Source of the DNA: JAGQTE01 sp964648005
GTDB lineage: Bacteria; Actinomycetota; Acidimicrobiia; Acidimicrobiales; Acidimicrobilacustridaceae
Direction of reading: 5' to 3'
DNA length: 59,365 nt
Assembly (NCBI GenBank): GCA_964648005.1
Contig: CAZYKR010000001.1
Span: forward strand, 1-59,365
The notes under the pieces are model-generated. The model saw only the letters and a program-made list of their open reading frames with translations. It was not told where the DNA came from and ran no database searches. This document shows positions 8,061-17,207 of the stretch, piece after piece. Made by a program: the position numbers and the translations under genes. The first letter of the stretch is position 1, and the number at the start of each line of letters is the position of its first letter.

Positions 8061-11000
8061 GTGGCGGAACGACCGGGGGAGCGGCCCCGGAGGTCGGGTC
8101 CGGGGGTGCGGCTCCGGCGGTGGGTGATCGGGGCGTTGGTCGTGGGTGCTCCTGCGGCGTTGGCCGCCTGCGTGGCGCCGCCGCCTCCGCCTCCGCCGCC
8201 GGGGTGCACGACGGCGTGGATCGGTAGCGGTCCGGGCGACCTGGCGACGCCGTCGCGCTGGACGGCCGGGGCGGTGCCGGACGCTGACGATGTGGCTTGC
8301 GCGCTGGCAGGCAGCGACATCACTGTCGGCGCCGACGTGTCGTTGCAGGCGCTGCGCTCCGAGGGCACGGTGCGCGTGTCGACGGGGACGACGCTCACGC
8401 TGGCGATGGACAGCGAGGTGGCGACGTTCGAGCTCGCGGGTGCGATCGGCGGGGGCGCGCCGCTCGTCGTGGACACGTTGTCGTGGAGCGGCGGCGTGGT
8501 GGCCGGTGGCATCGACTTGGCGGTCGGCGCAGCTGATGGCGTGTCGCCGTCGACGATCTCGGGCCCGGTCGAGCTGTGTGACAGCGCGGCGCTGACCGTG
8601 CACGGGGAGTTGGTGCTCTCCGGCACCTCGACGGGGGTGACGAGCGCGTCGTGCCCGACGGCGACGGTGTCGGTGGCGGTCGGTGTGGACGCGGAGGTGC
8701 GCGCGTCGGGCTCGGCTGTGCTCGATGTGGCGACGTCCGTCGGTGGGACGCTCGCCGTCGACGCTGCGTCGACGCTGACGATGGCGTCGGCGCCCACGAT
8801 GTTGGCGTCCGGGACCGTTGCGCTTCGGGCTGCTGACGCCACGCTGTCGCTCGGTGGCGGCGCGGCCAGCCTGTCGCTCGACGGCGCCACGCTGCGCGGC
8901 ATGGGGGTGCTCGACGCGTCGGTGCTGGGGCCGGGCACGATCGCCGCCGATCCGATCGCCACGCTCACCGTGTCGGGCAACGTGGCCGGGCCGGGGCTCA
9001 GCGTGCCGTTGGTGTTCGGCGGTCCGTCACCGGGTCAGGGGCCGGGCTCGTTGGCGGTCACCGGGGTGGCCGATCTGTCGGGCGCGGCGATGCCTATCGC
9101 GCTCGACACCGAGATCGGCGGCCTTGCCGGCGACCAGTTCACCGTCGTCTCGGGTGCCTCGCTCGACACCACCGGGACCACGACCTCGATCGAGCCCGGC
9201 CGCGGCCTCGGCGCCTGGCTCGACACCGACACCGACGCCGACCCGGACCAGCTCACGCTGCGGGTGACCCGTTGTGACGCTGCCGTCTTCCACCCGGGCG
9301 CCAACGTGTCGACCAGAGTGACGGGCAACGCCATGTCCGGGTGCGACCTGCGCGGCGCCCGGTTCACCGTGTCGATGGGCTCCTACGACCTCACGGCAAG
9401 CCGGCTCGACGGCGGCTGGTTCTACCAGTCAGGCCTCCAGGGATCGAACCTCACCGACGCCAGCCTGCGTGGCGCCCGCGGCATCACGTCGCTGTCGCCG
9501 TCGTCGCTGTCGAACACCATCTGTCCCGACGGCACCAACTCCGATGCCAACGGCGACACCTGCACGGGGCACCTCGATGCGACGTTGCTCACGGTGAACA
9601 CGACCGACGACGTCGTCGATCTCGCTCCTGGAGACGGGGCCTGTGACACGGGCGGGCCGCCGGTCGTCGGCGTGCCGCAGTGCTCGTTGCGAGCTGCGGT
9701 CATGGAAGCCAACGCCCGTCCAGGCTTCGACACCATCTCGCTGTCGCCCGTCGCGTACACGCTGACCATTCCCGGCGACGGCGAGGATGCCGCCGTGACC
9801 GGCGACCTCGACCTGACCGACAGCGCGGTCTTCCTGGGGAGCGCATCCACGGATCCGACCGTCCTGGCGGCACCGGGGATCGAGCGCATACTCGACGTCG
9901 CTCCTGGCGTCGACGCCGTACTGGTGCACGAGTTCGATCTGATGGGCGGCGTGGATTCGCAGGTGCGCAACCGAGGCGCGACCTGGATGGCCCTGCGACC
10001 GGTCAACTCGACCTCACGCCAGTCGGCTGCGAACTCCTCCCTGGCGCAGACCGGGGCCACGGCGGCCATCGAGAACGACGGCCGGCTCTGGATCGACGGC
10101 GTGCGCGTCGTCGGCGCCGACCCGGCGGCGGTCGGCATCGGCGGCGCCGGTCCGATCCAAGTCGAGAACAGCTACTTCGAGAGTGCCTCGGTGCGCAGCG
10201 ACGGCGATGTCGAGCTGTCGATCGTGGACATCACCGGCGTGCCCGTCGCCGTGTCGGCAGGGGGGCGTGCCGATCTCTACCGGCTCATCGCACGAGAGAT
10301 CGGCGACGTCGTGATCGACGCCGGATCGGGACCGGTCGCCATCGATCGCCTCACGGCCACCGACGTGCGCTCGGGCGTGCGCTCGGCCGGCGCCGTCACC
10401 ATCGAGGACTCGACGCTGACGGCATCGACGGTCGATGCCGGCGTAGGCCTCTCGGCATCTGCGGGTGACATCGAGGTGAGCGACGTGGCGTTGTCGGGGT
10501 TCATCGACGGCGTCGAGGTGGAGGCGGGGTCCGCCGGGATCGACGTGAGCACGGTCGTGGTCTCCGGGGATGCGGTGCAGGCGACGGGCGACGTCACGGT
10601 GGCGATGTCGACGATCGACGCGGGTGGTGCCGCCGTCGCCACCCCGGCGGCGGCGCACGTGACGGGCTCGTCCATCACGGCTGGCGATCTCGGCGTCGTG
10701 GCCGGCGACGGCTCGACGATCGACGTCACGACCATCACGGGGGCGGCGACCGCCGGCGTCCTGGCCAACGGCGACCTGCTCGTCGATCGAGCGACCGTGT
10801 CGGGCAACGGAGGTGTGGGGCTCGGATCGACTGCGGGCACCACGACGGTCGTGGACACTACGGTGACCGACAACGGCATCGGCCTCGATCCCGACGGCGG
10901 GACGTTCGCTCTGTCGAGCACGATCATCGGCGACCAGTCCTCCGGCCCCGACTGCACCGGTCCAGTGCTCTCGAACGGCTGGAACCTCGACTCGGACGGC

Positions 11001-14000
11001 TCGTGCGAGCTCGCAGGTGAGGCGGACATCTCCGGTGCGTCGCCGCAGCTCGGCCCCCTGGAGCAGTGGTACGCGCTGGGGTCGACCCACCGTCCCGGGC
11101 CGACGAGTCCGGTGCTCGACGCCGGTCGACCCGACTGCGCAGGTGTCGACGCGCAGAACACCGCACGCCCGATCGACAGCGACGCCGACGGCACAGCGGG
11201 CTGCGAGATCGGCGCCATCGAGGTGGGCCGAGCGGCCGATCTGACCTTCGACGTGACCACCAAGGCCGACGAGCCCGACGCGGTGCCGGGCGACGGGATC
11301 TGCGCCACGGCGGCTGGCGAGTGCTCGCTTCCGGCTGCGCTGCGCGAGTCCGAACTCGCCTTCGGCGCGCACGTCCTGCACCTCACGCTGGCCGGCTCCT
11401 ACCCGACGTCCACCGTGCGAGCTGATGTCTCGATCGATGGGCTCGCGGCGCCTGGGACGGCAACACTGCGGCACATGACGGTGGCCCAGGAGCACACCGT
11501 CGATCTGGAACGGGTGTCGGTCTCGGGGATCGACAACCCGAGCAGCACGATGACGCTGCGCGACGTACGCATCTCGGCCGGGGGCGGCGCGGACGGGGTG
11601 CGCAACGGCGGGTCCGTCGTCGGCGAACGCGTGGCGGTGACGAGCGCAGCCGTCGGTCTCCACAACCTGCCCGGCGGCACCATGCAGTTCGAGCGAGTGC
11701 TCGTCTCCGGAGCCGAAGACGGCGGCGTCCGCAACGACGGCCAGCTCGAGCTCGTCGACGCGACCGTCACGAACAACCGGGTGTACGGGTTCGAGGGCAT
11801 CGGGGAGACGCGGGTTGCGAACTCGGTCATCGAGCGGCAGCAATTCGGAGCGCCGTCGTGTGTTGCGCCGCTGCACTCGGACGGCACCAACGTCGCCGAC
11901 GACGACGGGTGTGGACTCGACGCCACCGACGACGAGCTCGTCACCACCGGCGTCCTCGTGCCCGCCGGCGCTACGAATGCCGGCCGTCCGCTTGCCGGCT
12001 CGGCCGCTGTCGACAGCGGCCGGGCGGGGTGCGGCGCCGATGCGTACGGCGCCGTCGTGGGAGACGGGGACGGCGATGGCAGCGCGGCCTGCGATCGCGG
12101 TGCCATCGAAGCCCCCGAACCGACCGAACTCGATCTGGTGGTGACGAGCACCGGAGACGGGGTCGATGCGTCGATCGGCGACGGCGTGTGCGAGACCGCC
12201 ACGCCGGGCGAGTGCACGCTGCGTGCCGCCCTCCAGGAAGCCAACCGGGCGCACGGCGCCGACCACATCGTCGTGACCCCGGGGCTCGCCATCCCCGTGC
12301 CGACGGCGTCCTCGGATGATGACCTGGGGGCGAAGGGAGATCTGGACATCTGGGGTCCCGTGACCATCGACGGTGCGGGAGCGACCCTCGGTGCAACGTC
12401 GGGATCTGCCGCCGATCTCCTGCACGTGCGCGCTGGCGTCGGCGTCGAGGTACGCGACGTGCAGGTGCTGACCGGTGCGCGCGTGGCAACGGTGGCAGGC
12501 GAGCTTGCCCTTGTCGACACCACGATCACCTCGACCGGTCTGATCACGTCCAGCGGGACGCTGACCCTCGACGGTGTGACGGCTACACGGTCGTCATGGT
12601 CGTCGGCGAGCACCGGCCTGTCGACCACCGGCACCGTCGACGTGCGCGACTCGTCGCTGTCGGGTTGGTCGACCGCGCTCGAGAGCCATGGCGACGCCTC
12701 GGTGGCCGGTTCTGCGGTGACGGGCAGTATTCGCAGCGGCGGTGCGCTCGATGTGGATGTCTCTGTGATCGCAGGCTCGATCGTGTCGACCGATGCAGCG
12801 GCGGCGGCGGTCGTCACCGACTCGGTCGTGACCTACAACGGACCTCCCCTCAACATCCCGCTCGGAGCGGCAACGTTCACCTCGTCGACGATCATCACGA
12901 CGTCGAACTCGCCGGCAGTCACAGCGGGCGGAGCGGTGACCGCGACGAACACCGTGATCTCGGGCCCGTGCAGCGCCCCGATCACCTCGGGCGGGCACAA
13001 CGTGTCGACCTCGAGTACGTGCGGCCTGTCGGCGCCGACGGATCTGTCCGCCTCGCACGTGGTGGCGCCGTCGTCCAAGGTGCTGGCGCCCGTGAGCGCT
13101 CCGGTGCCGATCTCGGTCAGCGCCACGATGACGATTCCCGCCGTTCTCGACAGCGACTTCGCCGACTGCTCGTCGTTCGACCTGCGCGGCGTCGCCCGAA
13201 CCGACAGCGACGGTGATGGCACGCCCGAATGCGAGCGGGGTGCGATCGAGCTCGGCACGCATCAGCCGCTCACGATCGCCGTGAACAGCGCGGCGGACGT
13301 CACCGACGCCACTCCCGGCGACGGGGTCTGCGAGACGGTCACGGCCGGGCAGTGCACACTGCGCGCCGCGATCGTCGAGGCCAACGCGTCGGTTGGTACG
13401 GACACGGTCACCCTCCAGGCGTTCACCACCTACGAGCTCGACGGCTCACCGTCGTCGGCGGGCGAGGAGCACTCGGGCGACCTCGACATCTGGTCGCCGC
13501 TGGTGCTGCGCGGTCAGCTCTCGACCGTGCGCGACGGCGACGTCGAGGTCTTCGGCGGACCCTTGACCGTGCGCGACTTGACCTTCCAGGGGACGACGGT
13601 CCGGTCGTACGCGTCCCAGCTGATCTTCGAGCGCGCGAGGTGGCCGTACGGAGGTTCGGTGATCGCTGCCGGGACCGTGTCGGTGACCGACAGCACCGGC
13701 GTCGGCCTGGACCTCGGCGCCGGGTCCACGGCCACCGTCGCGCGGTCGCAACTGACCGGTGCATCCACCCAAGGCACCCTCACCGTGACCCAGTCGGTCG
13801 CCGAGTCGCTGATGGCGCACGGCAGCGGGTCGGCAGTGCTCGACCGGGTCCAGCTCACGGGCGAGGCGCCGTCGTTGGTCCAGGGCGGCGCCGCCACCGT
13901 GTCGCTCACCGACGTGACGGTACGGGGCGGCGCGAACCTCGCCACGCCCGGTGCCGTGACCGCGACGAACACGATCTTCGGTGAGCGAGCGGGTGGATCG

Positions 14001-15338
14001 GCGACGTGCACCGCCCCGATCACGTCGAACGGCTGGAACCTCGCGGCCGATGCTTCGTGCGGGTTGTCGTCGCCGTCGGACCTGGTCGTCGCCGAGACCC
14101 GGCTCGGGCACCTGGCGTCCAACGGAGGTTCCTGGCCGACGATCCTGCCGCTGCCGGACTCCCCGGCGGTCGACGCCGGCAGGCCGGGGTGCACCGCCGT
14201 CGACGTCCGCGGTCGGCCTCGTCCGGTCGACGGTGACGGTGACGGCACGGCCGCGTGCGACATCGGCGCCACCGAGCTCGGGCCGGTCGCTTCATTGACC
14301 TTGACGGTCGACTCGGCTGCGGATGCCGTGGACACCGCGCCCGGCGACGGTCTGTGCCGCACGAGCTCGGGCAGTTGCACCGCGCGCGCCGCAGCGATGG
14401 AGGCCAACACGTCCAACGGCCCGGACACGATCCTGCTCACGCCGGGCGTCGGGGGCTCCATGGCGACCGGGCATCTGGCGCTCGACACCGAGATCGTCCT
14501 CGACGGTCGGGGCAGCAACCTGTACGGCTGGGCGGCGTGGGGTGTGTCGATCGACGCCCAGGGGCAGCCGGTGGAGCTCCGCAACGTCGGCATTGTGAGC
14601 GGGAACGGCGAGTTCACGATGCTGGTGTCGGCAACACCGGTGTTGTTCGACCAGGCCCAGACCGATCTCGCCGTCATCGCCGACAACAGCGAGATCACGG
14701 TGCGCGAGTCCAGCCGCCTCGGCGGCCTGACGGCGCGCGCCGACACGGGTTTCGTGGCCCCTGCGGGCGGGACCTGGACGCCGGCGGTGCATGTCTTCCG
14801 GGCGACGATCGGCGGCCAGGTGACGGCGAAGGTGCCGATGGACATCCTCCAGTCCCGGGTGGCGTCGATCTACGCCCACGCGCCGGTCACGATCGATGCG
14901 TCCACCGTCAACACGGACACGACGGTGGGCGTCGATCAGCGGGCTGTCGTCAGCTACCCGGGCGCAGTGGTCACGATCACGAACTCGACCATCGCGTCCT
15001 ACGTCAACACGATCCAAGGCTTCGAGTTCACCGAGACCATCACCAACAGCGGCGGCACGATCACGCTGACGAACTCGATCGTCACAGGTGGCTGCACCGG
15101 CCCGGTCGTCTCGGGTGGGTGGAACCTCGGCTGCGGTGATCAGGCGACGGACCTCGTCGGGGTCGACCCGCTCCTCGGGCCGTTCCAGCTCAACGGCGGG
15201 CCGACGTCGACCTACCTGCCCGATGCTCTGTCGCCGGCCATCGACTCGGGCGCCCCGACCTGCGGCGCGGTCGACCAGCGTGGCGTGGCCCGCCCCGTCG
15301 GTGCTGGGTGCGACCGCGGCGCCGTCGAACGCCAGTAG
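8061..15338 (+). CDS. Giant surface lipoprotein with five CSLREA/beta-helix modules
   Basis: A 2425-aa extracellular protein. The signal sequence ends in lipobox ALAAC (Cys37), followed by a Pro-run. Residues about 45-400 are Thr/Ser/Ala/Val-rich beta repeats. About 410-490 is a pentapeptide-repeat-like patch (CDLRGARF, GSNLTDASLRGA). Five tandem modules follow. Each opens with a CSLREA-type motif (Cys541, 1088, 1385, 1765 and 2106; for example CTLRAALQEAN), continues as right-handed beta-helix repeats and closes with SPAVDAGR...CDIGA-type sequence, a choice-of-anchor Q-like end. The last module ends at the stop. Likely a surface adhesin or structural protein; no catalytic domain recognised. 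Module spacing varies (547, 297, 380 and 341 aa). Flanked by repeat copies A and B. Confidence 0.88.
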   Translation: MAERPGERPRRSGPGVRLRRWVIGALVVGAPAALAACVAPPPPPPPPGCTTAWIGSGPGDLATPSRWTAGAVPDADDVACALAGSDITVGADVSLQALRSEGTVRVSTGTTLTLAMDSEVATFELAGAIGGGAPLVVDTLSWSGGVVAGGIDLAVGAADGVSPSTISGPVELCDSAALTVHGELVLSGTSTGVTSASCPTATVSVAVGVDAEVRASGSAVLDVATSVGGTLAVDAASTLTMASAPTMLASGTVALRAADATLSLGGGAASLSLDGATLRGMGVLDASVLGPGTIAADPIATLTVSGNVAGPGLSVPLVFGGPSPGQGPGSLAVTGVADLSGAAMPIALDTEIGGLAGDQFTVVSGASLDTTGTTTSIEPGRGLGAWLDTDTDADPDQLTLRVTRCDAAVFHPGANVSTRVTGNAMSGCDLRGARFTVSMGSYDLTASRLDGGWFYQSGLQGSNLTDASLRGARGITSLSPSSLSNTICPDGTNSDANGDTCTGHLDATLLTVNTTDDVVDLAPGDGACDTGGPPVVGVPQCSLRAAVMEANARPGFDTISLSPVAYTLTIPGDGEDAAVTGDLDLTDSAVFLGSASTDPTVLAAPGIERILDVAPGVDAVLVHEFDLMGGVDSQVRNRGATWMALRPVNSTSRQSAANSSLAQTGATAAIENDGRLWIDGVRVVGADPAAVGIGGAGPIQVENSYFESASVRSDGDVELSIVDITGVPVAVSAGGRADLYRLIAREIGDVVIDAGSGPVAIDRLTATDVRSGVRSAGAVTIEDSTLTASTVDAGVGLSASAGDIEVSDVALSGFIDGVEVEAGSAGIDVSTVVVSGDAVQATGDVTVAMSTIDAGGAAVATPAAAHVTGSSITAGDLGVVAGDGSTIDVTTITGAATAGVLANGDLLVDRATVSGNGGVGLGSTAGTTTVVDTTVTDNGIGLDPDGGTFALSSTIIGDQSSGPDCTGPVLSNGWNLDSDGSCELAGEADISGASPQLGPLEQWYALGSTHRPGPTSPVLDAGRPDCAGVDAQNTARPIDSDADGTAGCEIGAIEVGRAADLTFDVTTKADEPDAVPGDGICATAAGECSLPAALRESELAFGAHVLHLTLAGSYPTSTVRADVSIDGLAAPGTATLRHMTVAQEHTVDLERVSVSGIDNPSSTMTLRDVRISAGGGADGVRNGGSVVGERVAVTSAAVGLHNLPGGTMQFERVLVSGAEDGGVRNDGQLELVDATVTNNRVYGFEGIGETRVANSVIERQQFGAPSCVAPLHSDGTNVADDDGCGLDATDDELVTTGVLVPAGATNAGRPLAGSAAVDSGRAGCGADAYGAVVGDGDGDGSAACDRGAIEAPEPTELDLVVTSTGDGVDASIGDGVCETATPGECTLRAALQEANRAHGADHIVVTPGLAIPVPTASSDDDLGAKGDLDIWGPVTIDGAGATLGATSGSAADLLHVRAGVGVEVRDVQVLTGARVATVAGELALVDTTITSTGLITSSGTLTLDGVTATRSSWSSASTGLSTTGTVDVRDSSLSGWSTALESHGDASVAGSAVTGSIRSGGALDVDVSVIAGSIVSTDAAAAAVVTDSVVTYNGPPLNIPLGAATFTSSTIITTSNSPAVTAGGAVTATNTVISGPCSAPITSGGHNVSTSSTCGLSAPTDLSASHVVAPSSKVLAPVSAPVPISVSATMTIPAVLDSDFADCSSFDLRGVARTDSDGDGTPECERGAIELGTHQPLTIAVNSAADVTDATPGDGVCETVTAGQCTLRAAIVEANASVGTDTVTLQAFTTYELDGSPSSAGEEHSGDLDIWSPLVLRGQLSTVRDGDVEVFGGPLTVRDLTFQGTTVRSYASQLIFERARWPYGGSVIAAGTVSVTDSTGVGLDLGAGSTATVARSQLTGASTQGTLTVTQSVAESLMAHGSGSAVLDRVQLTGEAPSLVQGGAATVSLTDVTVRGGANLATPGAVTATNTIFGERAGGSATCTAPITSNGWNLAADASCGLSSPSDLVVAETRLGHLASNGGSWPTILPLPDSPAVDAGRPGCTAVDVRGRPRPVDGDGDGTAACDIGATELGPVASLTLTVDSAADAVDTAPGDGLCRTSSGSCTARAAAMEANTSNGPDTILLTPGVGGSMATGHLALDTEIVLDGRGSNLYGWAAWGVSIDAQGQPVELRNVGIVSGNGEFTMLVSATPVLFDQAQTDLAVIADNSEITVRESSRLGGLTARADTGFVAPAGGTWTPAVHVFRATIGGQVTAKVPMDILQSRVASIYAHAPVTIDASTVNTDTTVGVDQRAVVSYPGAVVTITNSTIASYVNTIQGFEFTETITNSGGTITLTNSIVTGGCTGPVVSGGWNLGCGDQATDLVGVDPLLGPFQLNGGPTSTYLPDALSPAIDSGAPTCGAVDQRGVARPVGAGCDRGAVERQ

Positions 15339-15350
15339 CCCTCGACCATC

Positions 15351-15402
15351 CCGTTCCTGTGGTGTCTACCCGGGTATGCGCGGCTCGGCGCCACAAGAAC
15401 GG
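15351..15402. repeat. 52-nt stem-loop repeat, copy B
   Basis: Arms CCGTTCCTGTGGTG (15351-15364) and CGCCACAAGAACGG (15389-15402) enclose a 24-nt loop. It is in the same orientation as copy A and nearly identical to it, with 2 loop and 3 arm differences. It begins 12 nt after the giant gene's stop, so it probably ends that transcript. Confidence 0.85.
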
Positions 15403-15433
15403 CGGGGGTTCGCCTGCGGAGACAGCGGCTCGC

Positions 15434-15439
15434 TAGGTT
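15434..15439 (+). promoter_or_regulatory. -10 element for DUF35-thiolase operon
   Basis: TAGGTT lies 53 nt upstream of GTG 15493. Here a leader of about 45 nt follows, with a strong Shine-Dalgarno (GGGGGAGG, 15481-15488). This contrasts with the leaderless genes. Confidence 0.45.
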
Positions 15440-15492
15440 GGCGCCCGCAGCCGCCGCCGCACCGGCAGCGGCGGACTCCGGGGGGAGGATCC

Positions 15493-15897
15493 GTGCCTGA
15501 TCAGGTCCCGTTGGTGGACTACCTCGCGCTGTCGCCCGAGCCGCACCTGGTGGCTCACGAGTGCGACGCGTGCGGTGCCCGCTTCTTCGACCGGCGCAAC
15601 GCCTGCGCCTCGTGCTCGGGGACGTCGTTCCACGCCGTCGACATCCCCACGGCGGGCGAGCTCGTCACCTTCACCATCGTGTCGTTCGCGGCGCCCGGCG
15701 TGCCCGTGCCGTTCGTCGCCGGTGTCGTCGACTGCGGCGGCACCAGCGTGCGCGCCAACGTCATCAACACCGACCCCGATCCCGAGCACGTGCGGACCGG
15801 CATGCCCGTGCAGCTGGCCACCTTCGTGGTCGGCACCGACAGCGAAGGTGTCGAGGCCGTCGGCTTCGGCTTCGAGCCCGTGGAGGCGACCCCGTGA
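15493..15897 (+). CDS. Zn-ribbon OB-fold (DUF35) protein, thiolase partner
   Basis: A 134-aa two-domain protein. The N-terminal rubredoxin-like Zn ribbon has CDAC and CASC knuckles (residues about 24-42). The C-terminal OB fold follows (ELVTFTIVSFAAPGVPVPFVAGVV...). In this family such proteins bind acyl-CoA and form complexes with a neighbouring thiolase or aldolase. The stop overlaps the thiolase start by GTGA, so the two are translationally coupled. GTG 15493 is fixed by the strong Shine-Dalgarno; upstream in-frame sequence belongs to the repeat and leader. Confidence 0.92.
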   Translation: MPDQVPLVDYLALSPEPHLVAHECDACGARFFDRRNACASCSGTSFHAVDIPTAGELVTFTIVSFAAPGVPVPFVAGVVDCGGTSVRANVINTDPDPEHVRTGMPVQLATFVVGTDSEGVEAVGFGFEPVEATP

Positions 15898-17096
15898 GCA
15901 GCGATGACGTCTGGATCCTCGGGATCCGCATGACCAAGTTCGGCAAGCGTCCCGACGACGACGTGATGGACATCGCCTCCGAGGCGGCGCTCGGCGCCCT
16001 CGCCGACGGTGGCGTGACGATGGCGGACATGGGCGTGCTGGCCGCCGGCAACCTCATGGCGATGGGCGCACCGACCGGCCAGCTGCTGCAGAAGCAGATC
16101 GGCCAGACCGGCATCCCCGTCTACAACGTGTCCAACGCCTGCGCCACCGGCGCCACGGCGCTGCGCACGGTGATCATGGCCATCAAGGCCGGCGAGTGCG
16201 ACATGGGCCTCGCCGTCGGCGTCGAGAAGCTGGCCGGCGCCGGACTGCTCGCCGGGGGCTCGCGCAAGGCCGACTCCGACACGTGGCAGCCCAAGGGGCG
16301 CTATGGCGCGGTGGCGTCGGTGGACGGGCGCGTGGGCACCGAGATCATGCCGGGGGTCTTCGCCCAGATCGGCATGGAGTACGGGCACCGCTACGGCGGC
16401 ACGAGCTTCGAGCTGTTCGCCCGCATCTCCGAGAAGAACCACGCCCACTCGACGCTGAACCCGCTCGCCGCGTACACCAAGCGACTCAGCCTCGACGAGA
16501 TCATGAACGACGTCATGATCGCCTACCCGAACACGCGGCCGATGTGCTCGGCCAACTGCGACGGTGCCGCCGCGGCGGTGGTGGTCAGCGACGCCAAGCT
16601 GCGCACGCTCGACCCGGACCAGCGTCGCCGGGCGGTGAAGGTCTCGGCCAGCGTGCTGACGTCGGACCCGTGGACCGAGAGCTGCCAGGTGCTGCCCGAC
16701 GTCAACACCTTGACCCGCCGGGCCGCCACGCAGGCCTACGAGCAGGCTGGCATCGGGCCCGAGGACCTCGACCTGGTCGAACTGCACGACTGCTTCGCCA
16801 CCGCCGAGCTGGTGCACTACGACAACCTGATGCTGTGTCCAGAAGGCGGCGCCGTCGACTTCTTCGAGTCCGGGGCGCCGTGGCGTGACGGGCGGTTGCC
16901 GGTGAACGTCTCGGGTGGGCTGCAGTCGAAGGGCCACCCCATCGCCGCCACCGGTATCGCCAACATCTGGGAGGTCTGCCACCACCTGCGGGGCGAGGCC
17001 GGCGACCGCCAGATCGAGGGTGCCCGGGTCGGGCTCGCCCACGTGATCGGGCTGGGCAGCGCCTGCGGCGTGCACATCCTCGAGAGGGCGGCCTAG
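15894..17096 (+). CDS. Thiolase-family acyl-CoA acetyltransferase (SCP2/lipid-transfer type)
   Basis: A 400-aa thiolase of the SCP2-thiolase/lipid-transfer-protein class. Conserved elements: nucleophile Cys83 in NACATGATAL, the HDCFATAEL motif, and SGGLQSKGHPIAATG with the catalytic His. Presence of the Cys favours thiolytic cleavage; related Ltp2-DUF35 complexes instead act as steroid side-chain aldolases, so an aldolase role is an alternative. The start overlaps the DUF35 stop by 4 nt. Probable role: beta-oxidation of fatty acids or sterol side chains. A WS/DGAT gene follows 111 nt later. Confidence 0.92.
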   Translation: MSSDDVWILGIRMTKFGKRPDDDVMDIASEAALGALADGGVTMADMGVLAAGNLMAMGAPTGQLLQKQIGQTGIPVYNVSNACATGATALRTVIMAIKAGECDMGLAVGVEKLAGAGLLAGGSRKADSDTWQPKGRYGAVASVDGRVGTEIMPGVFAQIGMEYGHRYGGTSFELFARISEKNHAHSTLNPLAAYTKRLSLDEIMNDVMIAYPNTRPMCSANCDGAAAAVVVSDAKLRTLDPDQRRRAVKVSASVLTSDPWTESCQVLPDVNTLTRRAATQAYEQAGIGPEDLDLVELHDCFATAELVHYDNLMLCPEGGAVDFFESGAPWRDGRLPVNVSGGLQSKGHPIAATGIANIWEVCHHLRGEAGDRQIEGARVGLAHVIGLGSACGVHILERAA

Positions 17097-17167
17097 CCCG
17101 ACGACCTTCGGGACCTCTGCCACTGGCGCAGGTCCGTTCCGTTCCACGATCCTGACCCGGTTCGTCC

Positions 17168-17177
17168 ACCACGTGGT
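17168..17177. promoter_or_regulatory. Palindrome upstream of WS/DGAT gene
   Basis: ACCACGTGGT is a perfect 10-bp palindrome in the 111-nt gap before the acyltransferase gene. It could be an operator, but short GC palindromes are common in this base composition. I see nothing else convincing in the gap. Confidence 0.25.
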
Positions 17178-17207
17178 CGTCCATCACGACCGGGGTAAGG
17201 GGGATCC

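Noticed and set aside
10014..12425. 803-codon antisense open frame inside the giant surface-protein gene
   Set aside because: Composition is Arg/His/Gly/Asp-rich with no domain, as expected for the complement of a GC-rich repeat protein. The plus frame has signal peptide, lipobox and recognisable modules.
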